Source: Candidatus Nitrotoga sp. CP45
Lineage (GTDB): Bacteria > Pseudomonadota > Gammaproteobacteria > Burkholderiales > Gallionellaceae
Direction: 5' to 3'
DNA: 64,000 nucleotides
NCBI GenBank assembly: GCA_945874105.1
Contig: CAMCFJ010000004.1
Span: 60,448-124,447 of the forward strand
Both the position numbers and the translations under genes were made by a program. Under the pieces are notes generated by a model. That model made no database searches and had not been told where the DNA came from. It saw only the letters and a list, made by a program, of their open reading frames with translations. Below, one piece after another: positions 18,730 to 27,991 of the stretch (the stretch's first letter is position 1; each line of letters opens with the position of its first letter).

Positions 18730-18935
18730 GCAGTGAACAAGCATCTAATCACCCACGCCCTTACATGTTATGGAATGAGAATAGAAAAAAATGCTTAGCG
18801 CCAAGCTACAGATATCAAAACATTATCCGACATGCTGAATAGCGACGCTTGATTGTAGCTACAATAGTAAGACAAATCGAAATAGTCAGCGATACAGTGA
18901 CACGATCAACACAACAAGATTAAAGGATGTAGGCC

Positions 18936-19259
18936 ATGGATCAAGTCATCGAAAATTATGAGTTTCTTTCATCAATCACCGCTCAGATGCGCGTAGCCGC
19001 CACACATGGCCTGTGGGATGAATTAGTGGAATTGGAGAAACAGTGTGGCCAGCATATAGAAATCATGAAAACTCAAGATGCGGGCATCTCATCTGACGAA
19101 AGTACACGATTGCGTAAGTTGGAATTGATCCGGAAAATCCTTGCGGATGATGCGGAAATCCGCAACCATACTGAACCGTGGATGGCTCAATTACATCGCA
19201 TCATGCATAGCTCGGGGCAAGAGCGTCTTTTGCAGCAGACCTACTCCAGCGAATATTAA
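18936..19259 (+). CDS. fliT: FliT-like flagellar chaperone
   Basis: This 107-residue helical protein has the size and position of FliT, the export chaperone for FliD (also an FlhDC regulator in enterics). The helical pattern (VIENYEFLSSITAQMRVAATHGLWDELVELEKQC) and the later IRKILADDAEIRNHTEPWM fit the family. It follows fliS after a 206-base gap, so it may have its own promoter, though I cannot identify one there. An AAAGGATG site precedes the ATG. Confidence 0.8.
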   Translation: MDQVIENYEFLSSITAQMRVAATHGLWDELVELEKQCGQHIEIMKTQDAGISSDESTRLRKLELIRKILADDAEIRNHTEPWMAQLHRIMHSSGQERLLQQTYSSEY

Positions 19260-19338
19260 CCATTTAGAGTGCGCGCGGGTATAACCGTGCTTCAGGAAAA
19301 CGTGGCGTAATGCCGCAGCACTCTGCACAACATGCCCA

Positions 19339-20394
19339 ATGCACATGCTGCCTGTTAACCTCTTGAACACACTCAAGGCACTCGCATTAGCGCAAAAAAC
19401 TCTTCCCGCTGCCGCAACTGATGCAGCGCCCAAAACAGGGCAGCTTGAGCCGGAACAAAAAATTCAGGGTATTGTGCAAAACCAAGTATCCCCCGGTTTG
19501 TTCAATGTTCGTATTGGCGAACAGCTTACCCAAATGCCACTTCCTGCTTTTATCCGCATTGGCGACACAATCAAACTGCAAGTCATCGCCACAAGTCCTC
19601 GCCTGACCTTCAGCATGTCCGCCTCGGCTAACCCGTTATCCACGGATGAGCAACTAAGTTCAGTAGCTCGACTGTTGTCCGCCCTGTCGCAACAACCACG
19701 CGAAAAACCCGATATGCGCGCGATGCAAAGCGCACCAATATGGACAACGCCAAAGGCAATGCCAAGCACCCAATTAGCCGGACTGCTGAGCGAAGCGCTT
19801 GGTAACAGCGGTCTATTCTATGAATCACACCAGGCACAATGGCTGGAAGGTACGCGCAGCACTTCGCAACTTATGCAAGAACCACAGAATTACGTAACAG
19901 CGAACCCTTCAGTAACACTGAACCCTTCAGCAACAGTGGAAAAATCGTCCATGCCGGACGGCAACACATCCGCTCTGAATCAACTGAATATGGCAGCTTC
20001 AACGGCAGAAAAAATGCCAATTATTCCCGAGCACCTGCAACCGCTCGTGCAGCAGCAAATCAATGCACTTGAAACGCGGCAGGTGATATGGCAAGGCAAC
20101 ATCTGGCCAAGCCAGGCCATGCAATGGGAAATTCACGAAGAAGATTCACCTACGCCTGCTACGGAAAACCAGAAACGATGGACCACACAAATTCATCTTG
20201 ATCTGCCCAATCTGGGCATGGTCTCCGCCACATTAAGTTTCAATAGTGTTGGCCTGAGCTTAAAACTGAATGCTGGTTCTGCTGCAACACGCACCACATT
20301 AGGCAATGCCAGTTCGCAACTGATCGCTTCCATGTCCGACTGTGGAATCCCAATTGTCAGTACACTAGTCACGCAACATGAACCCACCCAATAA
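19339..20394 (+). CDS. FliK-like flagellar hook-length control protein
   Basis: The 351-residue protein is Ala/Gln/Pro/Ser-rich and low in structure for about 230 residues. It ends in a domain resembling the FliK C-terminal hook-length domain (WTTQIHLDLPNLGMVSATLSF, then VGLSLKLNAGS). FliK is exported and switches export specificity through FlhB. The match is to the C-terminal fold only, and such paralogues beside flhX often differ from the main fliK. It overlaps flhX by 17 bases, which supports cotranslation of the two partners. Confidence 0.75.
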   Translation: MHMLPVNLLNTLKALALAQKTLPAAATDAAPKTGQLEPEQKIQGIVQNQVSPGLFNVRIGEQLTQMPLPAFIRIGDTIKLQVIATSPRLTFSMSASANPLSTDEQLSSVARLLSALSQQPREKPDMRAMQSAPIWTTPKAMPSTQLAGLLSEALGNSGLFYESHQAQWLEGTRSTSQLMQEPQNYVTANPSVTLNPSATVEKSSMPDGNTSALNQLNMAASTAEKMPIIPEHLQPLVQQQINALETRQVIWQGNIWPSQAMQWEIHEEDSPTPATENQKRWTTQIHLDLPNLGMVSATLSFNSVGLSLKLNAGSAATRTTLGNASSQLIASMSDCGIPIVSTLVTQHEPTQ

Positions 20395-20656
20395 ACGCCA
20401 ATTGGCCGTCGCGCTGGCTTATCATGGCCACGAACCAGCGCCCAGAGTAGTGGCTCAGGGTCGCGGCTTAATCGCGCAGGCGATCATCCAGCGCGCCAAA
20501 GAGCACGGCGTGTTTGTGCATGAATCGGAGGATCTGGTGGGATTACTGATGCAAGTTGAACTGGATCAGCACATTCCACCGCAGCTTTATATGGCTGTGG
20601 CGGAACTACTAGCTTGGTTATACCGTTTGGAGCAAGGAGAAGTTCCCCCAATTTAG
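20378..20656 (+). CDS. FlhB C-terminal-domain-like protein (FlhX)
   Basis: This 92-residue protein matches only the cytoplasmic domain of FlhB/YscU export switch proteins (VALAYHGHEPAPRVVAQGRG and IIQRAKEHGVFVHES). The autocleavage motif NPTH that precedes this part in FlhB is absent; the protein begins MNPPNKRQLAVALAY. It therefore resembles the already-cleaved FlhB C-fragment, as described for FlhX proteins. It overlaps the FliK-like gene. A decayed partial copy of its 3' end lies 165 bases downstream. Confidence 0.85.
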   Translation: MNPPNKRQLAVALAYHGHEPAPRVVAQGRGLIAQAIIQRAKEHGVFVHESEDLVGLLMQVELDQHIPPQLYMAVAELLAWLYRLEQGEVPPI

Positions 20657-20734
20657 AAATCTGAGTGAAAAATGTAACTACAATATCCTCGGCAGACTAA
20701 ATTCTGAAGCGCGACTTTTGATACTTTGTGTCAT

Positions 20735-20820
20735 AAATGTCCATAGCTTTACCCTGGTCGCAGCGAAATTCTTAACTTGATCATACCGTTTGAAGCATAG
20801 GAAACTTCCCCTTAATTTAG
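20735..20820 (+). pseudogene. Decayed duplicate of the flhX 3' end
   Basis: From about 20740 to 20820 the sequence repeats the last 80 or so bases of flhX in order: AGCTTTA, then ATACCGTTTGRAGCA, then TTCCCCnnAATTTAG. The best part shares most bases with 20611-20656. There is no start, and substitutions and indels break the frame. This explains part of the 225-base gap before the YcgR-like gene. Confidence 0.65.
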
Positions 20821-20881
20821 GCATAGCCAAAAAAAAGTCTCGGTATAATCATAATATGTATAAATTTTGATTAGGTGCAGC

Positions 20882-21643
20882 ATGGTCAAAGAAAGAGAAA
20901 TCCCGTTAAAGATAGAGCTGTTATCAGATGGTGAGAGTAGTGAATTTCGCATACACTCGAAAAAGGAAATTCAGTCCATCCTGCGCGGAATAGCGAGAAC
21001 AGGCGCACTTGCGGCACTCTACTACGACGATCAAAATGATTTCATCCTGACCACACTGCTTGGAGTTGACGAGCATAATGTGTGGCTGGATGTCAGCCCT
21101 AGGGAGACAGACAATCAACGTATTCTGCCAAGCGATAAAATAATTTTCGTCAGTTCGCACCTGCAGGTGAAAGTGCAGTTCATAGCACACAACATCGATA
21201 ATGTTTTATTTCAAAATAAAAAAGTTTTTTGTTTGCCAATGCCGAATAGCCTGTTGTACTTACAGCGACGCGAGTATTTCCGCTTGCTCGTACCCGTGAA
21301 AAAACCGCTCACCTGTATCATTCCAGCCAAGCCGAGCGCACCTGTTCTCAATAACTCTCCAACCATCATGGATATTAGTGTTGGAGGAGTGGCACTGCAA
21401 TGCCAAGAGAACGACACCGAATTTCGGCCGGGGAAGATTTATTCAGCCTGCAACATTAATCTGCCAAATATTGGCATGCTAACGGCCACGATACTGGTGA
21501 AGAATATTTTTATAATCACCATGCGCAATGGCGAGGTCAAGAAGCGTGCCGGCTGCGAATTCATTCACTTGAATGGTACGATGGCCATCCTGCTACAACG
21601 CTATATTGCCCATCTGCAAAGCGAAAGCCTGGCACAGCGCTAA
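20882..21643 (+). CDS. YcgR-like flagellar brake protein with PilZ domain
   Basis: This 253-residue cytoplasmic protein should bind c-di-GMP and slow the flagellar motor or act on another output. An N-terminal YcgR-type domain (about 1-115) is followed by PilZ with both binding motifs: QRREYFRLLVP (RxxxR) and DISVGGVAL (DxSxxG). The track start at 20867 is a TTG; I prefer the ATG at 20882, preceded by AGGTG. It follows the flagellar cluster after a 225-base gap. With a diguanylate cyclase upstream of fliC, it suggests local c-di-GMP control of motility. Confidence 0.87.
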   Translation: MVKEREIPLKIELLSDGESSEFRIHSKKEIQSILRGIARTGALAALYYDDQNDFILTTLLGVDEHNVWLDVSPRETDNQRILPSDKIIFVSSHLQVKVQFIAHNIDNVLFQNKKVFCLPMPNSLLYLQRREYFRLLVPVKKPLTCIIPAKPSAPVLNNSPTIMDISVGGVALQCQENDTEFRPGKIYSACNINLPNIGMLTATILVKNIFIITMRNGEVKKRAGCEFIHLNGTMAILLQRYIAHLQSESLAQR

Positions 21644-21742
21644 TAATTAGAGCACTCGTACACAAATCATTTTCACGCAGCTTTGCTGCACTGCCAAGTA
21701 TCTGCAAGATGTTGGATTTGGAAAATTCCACAAGGGGATTAC

Positions 21743-22321
21743 ATGAGGGGAATGTGTGGCTGGTTAGGTAGCGAAAGAGATCCCATTCTTGCTAAGGAAA
21801 TAACTGATGCCATGGTGAATGCCATGACTGACGAAAAAATCGATTCGACGCACGTCCTTTATGGATGCAGTGAGGGGTTAGCGGCTTGGTCAAAAATTGA
21901 CCAGGCAAGTTACCATGAAGAAGGTTCGCTTAAGGTTGCTATTGTCGGCAATGTATATTGGGGAAGTGATTAGTTAAATGAGCTGGCTCAAGAAATATCT
22001 GCTGCCGTTGCAATGGCCAAGGTCTATTCCCGATTAGGGAAGGCATTTCTTGAGGATATGCATGGAGCCTTTTGCGTTGCCGTTATCGACGCACAGGAAG
22101 GCACGGCCATTGCCGCCATTGATCGATTGGGTATTTATTCCATTTGCTATGCCGCGCCACGGGGCCATTTTATTTTCGCGACCAGCACAAACGGGGTAGT
22201 CGCTCATCCCGATATGGAGCGAGTGATTGACCCTCAAGCGATATTTAATTATTTATTTTTTCATTCAGTTCGCGGATTCAAGTTGGAAGTGCAACCACTA
22301 GCGGTTGCACTTCCAACTTGA
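21743..22321 (+). pseudogene. Interrupted class II glutamine amidotransferase domain (asparagine synthase-like N-terminus)
   Basis: MRGMCGWLG presents the catalytic Cys next to an initiator-like Met, as in class II amidotransferases. The domain runs through GNVYWGSD to an in-frame TAG at 21971, then resumes in the same frame with LNELAQEISAAVAMAKVYSRLGKAFLEDMHGAFCVAVID. It reaches DPQAIFNYLFFHSV, which in asparagine synthases leads to the synthetase half. At that point the frame enters a long palindrome and stops. The entire C-terminal ATP-dependent domain is missing. It is a relic, unless the TAG is a sequencing error, in which case a free glutaminase-like domain of about 190 residues would remain. 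Confidence 0.8.
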
Positions 22322-22329
22322 ATCCGCGA
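22270..22329. repeat. Perfect palindrome with 27-bp arms and 6-base loop
   Basis: TCGCGGATTCAAGTTGGAAG begins a 27-base arm (22270-22296) that is repeated exactly in reverse complement at 22303-22329, around the loop ACTAGC. There is no T tract after it and the stem is much longer than a terminator. It sits where the amidotransferase reading frame is broken off, so it probably formed by fold-back or template switching at a deletion point, or it is the end of a small inverted-repeat element. Confidence 0.9.
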
Positions 22330-22378
22330 TTCTATTTGCCCGCTATATATTTTTCATAATATACTCGTAAAGTAATCA

Positions 22379-22392
22379 TTGATCGAAATCAA
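22379..22392 (+). promoter_or_regulatory. Perfect FNR/Anr-type box
   Basis: TTGATCGAAATCAA matches the FNR consensus TTGAT-N4-ATCAA at all ten fixed positions. Its centre lies 76 bases before the ATG of the ClpA N-domain gene. A possible -10 element (GATAAC at 22424) is weak, so the exact promoter is uncertain. It suggests oxygen-responsive control of the gene downstream. Confidence 0.65.
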
Positions 22393-22461
22393 AGTAGTAC
22401 AGGTTTCGACATGTGCCAAACAGCGATAACACTCGCTTTAACTCAACTGGAGGAAACATCA

Positions 22462-23103
22462 ATGTGGAAACTCTATCGGGCAGATTTGCTTGGAAAAGAA
22501 CTTGAAACCAACCTGCACCAAACAATCGTCGACGCGCGCGCAAAGCGGCATAAAGCTCTCTCAGTGGAGCATTTACTGCTGGCCATGTTGGATAATGCTT
22601 CAGCGATAGAGGCGTTACAGTCCCGCGGAGTGGACATTGAAGAATTGCGCGTTTTACTGCTTGATTTTGTCGATAAAAACACACCTATTACACCCGATAG
22701 CGACGAAATCAATACGCAGCCTACACTCGCCTTCCATCGCGTAATCCAAAGCGCAATTCTGCAAGTAAAATCAACTAACAAGAAAGAGGTATCCGGCAGA
22801 AATGTTCTGGTTTTCCTACTTAATGAGTATGATTCCCATGCTGTATCCCTCCTTAACCAGCGCACCATATACACGCTGGACGAAGGCACAGAAAAGAACG
22901 ATAGCGGCGCAGTTTCTAACGTGTATAGCAATAAAGGCATCGTCGATCCTCACGACGTGCATCGTGTTGCCAAGAACGAATCACTACTAGCTGCTGGACT
23001 TATGCCGAAGGTGAGCATAGATGAGACTGGCGCAAACCTGGGCTACTACAGTACCGATTTGGGCGGCGACACGCTCGCCGCATTGGCCAATGCGGCGCGT
23101 TAA
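22462..23103 (+). CDS. Stand-alone ClpA N-domain protein (no ATPase)
   Basis: The first 140 or so residues match the double-repeat N-terminal domain of ClpA: LGKELETNLHQTIVDARAKR, ALSVEHLLLAMLDNASAIEAL and the second repeat from TLAFHRVIQSAI. No Walker motif or AAA+ domain follows; the remaining 70 residues are unrecognised. I start at the ATG at 22462 (213 residues), 8 bases after CTGGAGG, instead of the upstream ATG of the track. In ClpA this domain docks the adaptor ClpS and substrates. A free copy could compete for ClpS or deliver substrates, but that is inference. It has its own FNR box and is followed by a strong hairpin. Confidence 0.82.
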   Translation: MWKLYRADLLGKELETNLHQTIVDARAKRHKALSVEHLLLAMLDNASAIEALQSRGVDIEELRVLLLDFVDKNTPITPDSDEINTQPTLAFHRVIQSAILQVKSTNKKEVSGRNVLVFLLNEYDSHAVSLLNQRTIYTLDEGTEKNDSGAVSNVYSNKGIVDPHDVHRVAKNESLLAAGLMPKVSIDETGANLGYYSTDLGGDTLAALANAAR

Positions 23104-23124
23104 TGATTGCCTAGAATAATGGCT

Positions 23125-23163
23125 GCCCTATTGCTTATTCCGTTACGAAATAAGCAATAGGGC
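23125..23163 (+). terminator. Strong hairpin after the ClpA N-domain gene
   Basis: GCCCTATTGCTTATT at 23125 pairs perfectly with AATAAGCAATAGGGC, ending at 23163, around a 9-base loop. It starts 21 bases after the stop codon. There is no T run, so it is not a textbook intrinsic terminator. It may still mark the 3' end and could act for the convergent DsrC-like gene too. Confidence 0.6.
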
Positions 23164-23277
23164 AACTACATCAAGAATCAGATTATCTTCCAAACTAATT
23201 CAGCTTTGAATTGACCACTCAAACTCTTAGGGTCAATGACACACATTGACAGCCATTTCTATCCGGGAAACACCCGC

Positions 23278-23631
23278 TTAAATAACTGTATGTGCATTTG
23301 GATCTACAAAAAGCTGGGGCAATCCCGCGATCTTACATCCTTGCTGCGCCGGACCTGAAGGGAACAGATCATACAAATACGGGCTCTTACCTTTTTCTTC
23401 GCCAAATTCCTCGCTGACTGCTTGGGTTAATTCACGAATATTTGGGGAGCTTTGATGTTGTTTGTAGTACGCGCGCAAAAATTTGATAATTTCCCAGTGA
23501 TTATCGGTCATTTCCAACTCTTCGATCTGTGCAATGAATTTCGCTATATCCATGTTCCAGTCGTCAAAATTAACGAGATAACCTTCCGTGTCGGTTTCAA
23601 AGTTTTTTCCATTAACATCGATGCTGGGCAT
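23278..23631 (-). CDS. DsrC/TusE-family protein lacking the C-terminal cysteine
   Basis: The 117-residue protein has the DsrC fold signature: DWNMDIAKFIAQIEELEMTD, the FLRAYY region and SPYLYDLFPSGPAQQGCKIAGLP. In DsrC two cysteines work together, one in QxCKIAGLP and one penultimate in a GCV end; TusE uses the last one. Here the first is present, but the chain continues as QLFVDPNAHTVI with no terminal Cys. It therefore cannot act as a normal sulfur carrier and may be a regulatory paralogue (RspA-like) or a decayed copy. No dsr or tus genes are nearby. Confidence 0.85.
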   Translation of the reverse strand: MPSIDVNGKNFETDTEGYLVNFDDWNMDIAKFIAQIEELEMTDNHWEIIKFLRAYYKQHQSSPNIRELTQAVSEEFGEEKGKSPYLYDLFPSGPAQQGCKIAGLPQLFVDPNAHTVI

Positions 23632-23772
23632 AATTTTTTCCTGTTTGACAATTTAAAGCGCAACAATTTATACGATAACCACAGACAATTTTGCCGATAG
23701 CAGCAAGGCCGTCAAAGCCGCCGCAGTCTATGTAAAGTGGCACCTTCAGTCAAGACAATAAACAACGGTCAC

Positions 23773-23834
23773 CTAATTTTCAAAATTGTGCAGCTTCTTA
23801 AAAATGCAGAGCGGGCTAATAAGCATTTGCCTCT
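23773..23834 (-). pseudogene. Copied ribosome-binding region and first codons of flaG
   Basis: Behind the second flagellin, the minus strand repeats the fliC-flaG junction: GGGCCTTTGATATAAAGGAGAGG, split here only in description, then an ATGCTTAT start. Homology to flaG ends after about three codons. The frame then reads a 17-residue peptide and stops at 23773. This marks the downstream breakpoint of the flagellin duplication. Confidence 0.8.
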
Positions 23835-23859
23835 CCTTTATATCAAAGGCCCAGGCGAA

Positions 23860-26017
23860 TTATTTCAACAGCGACAGCACATTGTTTGGCAATTGGTTTG
23901 CTTGTGCCAGCATCGCGGTACCTGCTTGTTGCAGGATCTGGTTACGGGTCAGTTGTGCAGTTTCTGCCGCAAAGTCAGCATCTAAAATCCGGCTACGTGC
24001 AGAAGAAAGGTTCTCTGACGACGCAGACAGACTGGACACCACGCTGGCAAAGCGGTTTTGCAAGGCACCCATGCTGCCGCGTATCGTGCTGACCTGACTT
24101 AGCGCACCGTCAATCAGCGAAATCGCACTATTTGCACCTGCTACCGTGGAAATATCCACCGTATTAATTGCAGTCAGACCAACATTGGCGGCACTCAAGC
24201 CCGCAGCAGCGGGAGATGTTCCGCCTATGCTGAACGTGTTGGCAGAGTTAAGTGCCAACGTTCCCTTGGTGCTGCTGGTTGCATAAGTCCCACTGATGCC
24301 AATTACAAAACCACTGGTCACTGCGCCAGCGGTACCGAGGGTTATTGGTTCCGTCGGCGAATTCACAATATTAGCGCCGCCGTACAGAGTATTAGTCACG
24401 GAAACCGCACCATTGAGCCTGGAGGTAAACCCCACCGTGCCATTGCCCGCAGACTGTTGGGCCGAGATGGCCGAGGCGAGGTTGGTGGCCGTCAAAATGT
24501 CGTTTGCGGCTGCACTAGCCCCGCCAGCACCCAGTTTTACCTGGATGTTGCCTGAGGTAGCCACCGCGACCGCATTGTGCTGCGTGAATTCGTAAGTAAG
24601 GCCACCGATATTCAGGGTATCGCCAATTGCAACCCCTGCACCTGCTGTACCTTGTGTCCATGAACCCGCATTGGCGGTTACCGCTGCGGAAGCCAGGCCG
24701 TTGGAATACGCAGTCGATTTCACGTTGCTTTTTGCGGTCAGAACCACACCGGAAAACACGCCCCCAACGGTGAATGCGTTTGTTACCGTGCTGTTCAAGC
24801 CGAGTGCGGCTCTGACATTGGTTCCTTGGTTAGTACCGCTAGAGTTGTCGATTCGGATGTTGGTAGCACTGTTGGCGCCAGCGCTATAGGTGAAAGTAAC
24901 GCCAGCCACAGTCAATGTGTCGGCGGCAGTGGCGTTGGCAGAGAAAGAAGAATGAGTGACTACTTGGCGGACACCTGAGGCAATGGTGATGGTACTGCTG
25001 CCGAAGGATTTCGTTGCGCCTGCCATTTCCAGACCGGTGGCATTCTCCACGCGAGTAGCGCCGTCAGCCGTTGTGGCTGCATTGGTGGTGATGTCGATTG
25101 TTTTGCCGGTGTTGGACGTAAGTGTTAGCGCGCCAGTACCGCCGTTTGCAACTGCTGTAACGCCAGTTTGGGTCGATACCGCATTGATTGCGGCAGCGAC
25201 GTTGCTGCCTTGTGTCGCGACATTGCTGGAGCCTGCAACCGCACCAACGCTTACGCCATTGATGACCAAGTCGCCGGATTGCAGCGATTGGTTGCGTAGC
25301 AAGGGATTGGAGACAGAGCTGGTCACTACGGTGGAGGCTGAGGAGGTAACACCGGTTTGGTTGGATGTACCGTTGATGGCAGCAGAAATCGCTTCGGCTG
25401 AACCTGAAGTTGAGCTACCCACGTCAAAGCCGTTTAATGTTAATTGACCTGCTGTGAGCGCAGTGCCGCTTACTGCCGAAATACTGTTGCTGGCGACTTG
25501 GTAAGAGCCAAGCGCCGATGTTTGTGAGTTGCCCGTGCTGGCTGTAATAGTCTGATTGGCGTTTGCACCGACCTGGAACTGGGCTGCCGTGAACGTGCCA
25601 TCAAGAATGTTCTGACCGTTGAATTGGGAAGTGGTCGCAACACGCTGTATTTCAGCGAGTAATTGTGTCACTTCAGCGTTGAGCGAAGTGCGGTCAGATG
25701 AAGAATTAGTCGAGTTTGGCAGATTGAATCGCCAGCTCGCGTATACGTTGCAGGTTGTTGCCAACCTCGGCCAATCCACCTTCAGCGGTTTGCGCCAAAG
25801 AGACGCCGTCGTTGGCATTACGCGCAGCCTGATTGAGACCGCGGATTTGTGATGTCATGCGTTCGGTAATCGCCATACCTGCGGCATCGTCCTTAGCGCT
25901 ATTGATGCGCAGGCCCGAAGATAAGCGCTGCAAAGAAGTTTGCAGTGCGCTTTGCGAGGCGCCTAGGTTGAGCTGTGCATTCAGGGACGCAATGTTGGTA
26001 TTAATAACCGCAGGCAT
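23860..26017 (-). pseudogene. fliC2: Second flagellin gene, inverted and frameshifted
   Basis: This copy resembles fliC along its whole length (2158 against 2154 bases). Residues 1-100 read [18 protein letters not shown] onward in frame, then one extra base around 25711-25720 (GCCAAACTCGACT against GCCAATTCGACT) brings an immediate TAA at 25706. The remaining frame continues open for over 600 codons to [10 protein letters not shown]. The ends are strongly conserved and the middle domain has diverged by substitutions. Unlike fliC, it lacks an AAGGAG site before the ATG. Its sigma-28 promoter is good. It is inactive as written, unless the extra base is a sequencing error. Confidence 0.88.
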
Positions 26018-26108
26018 AGGGATACTCTGTTATCTGGTTTTTCAGCATGGGTGCCGTTTATTTTGGTTTGCCTTGTTTTGCCAAGCAAATCAAGAGTCAT
26101 CAGACAGG

Positions 26109-26135
26109 CTATCGGCAAGTGCGGAAAAAACTTTA
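26109..26135 (-). promoter_or_regulatory. Sigma-28 (FliA) promoter of the second flagellin gene
   Basis: On the minus strand TAAAGTTT, 11 bases, then GCCGATAG: 15 of 16 positions match the FliA consensus. The spacer is almost the same as in the fliC promoter, showing that the duplication included the promoter. Confidence 0.87.
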
Positions 26136-26228
26136 TGGAGGAGGAGCTCTTTGAAAACCGCTACTGGCAATTTAAATCCTAGTGATTGCCTGGCTGTAAT
26201 CTAAATGTGACTCTATGCATTACTATGT

Positions 26229-27805
<1,577 letters not shown>

Positions 27806-27991
27806 TTAACAGTGGCGCATCTGTTTGTCGAGGGTAAAATACAGTCAGGTCGAATACAGCCAGTCAAATACAAACATATAGCCACCCAGCTTGAGGTACT
27901 TGATTTGTCCTGTTTAACTCAGTCCTTGATCTGTTGGGCTCCACTATCCCAGTCGGCCTCAATATTACAAACAGGGTAGAATACAAACGAT

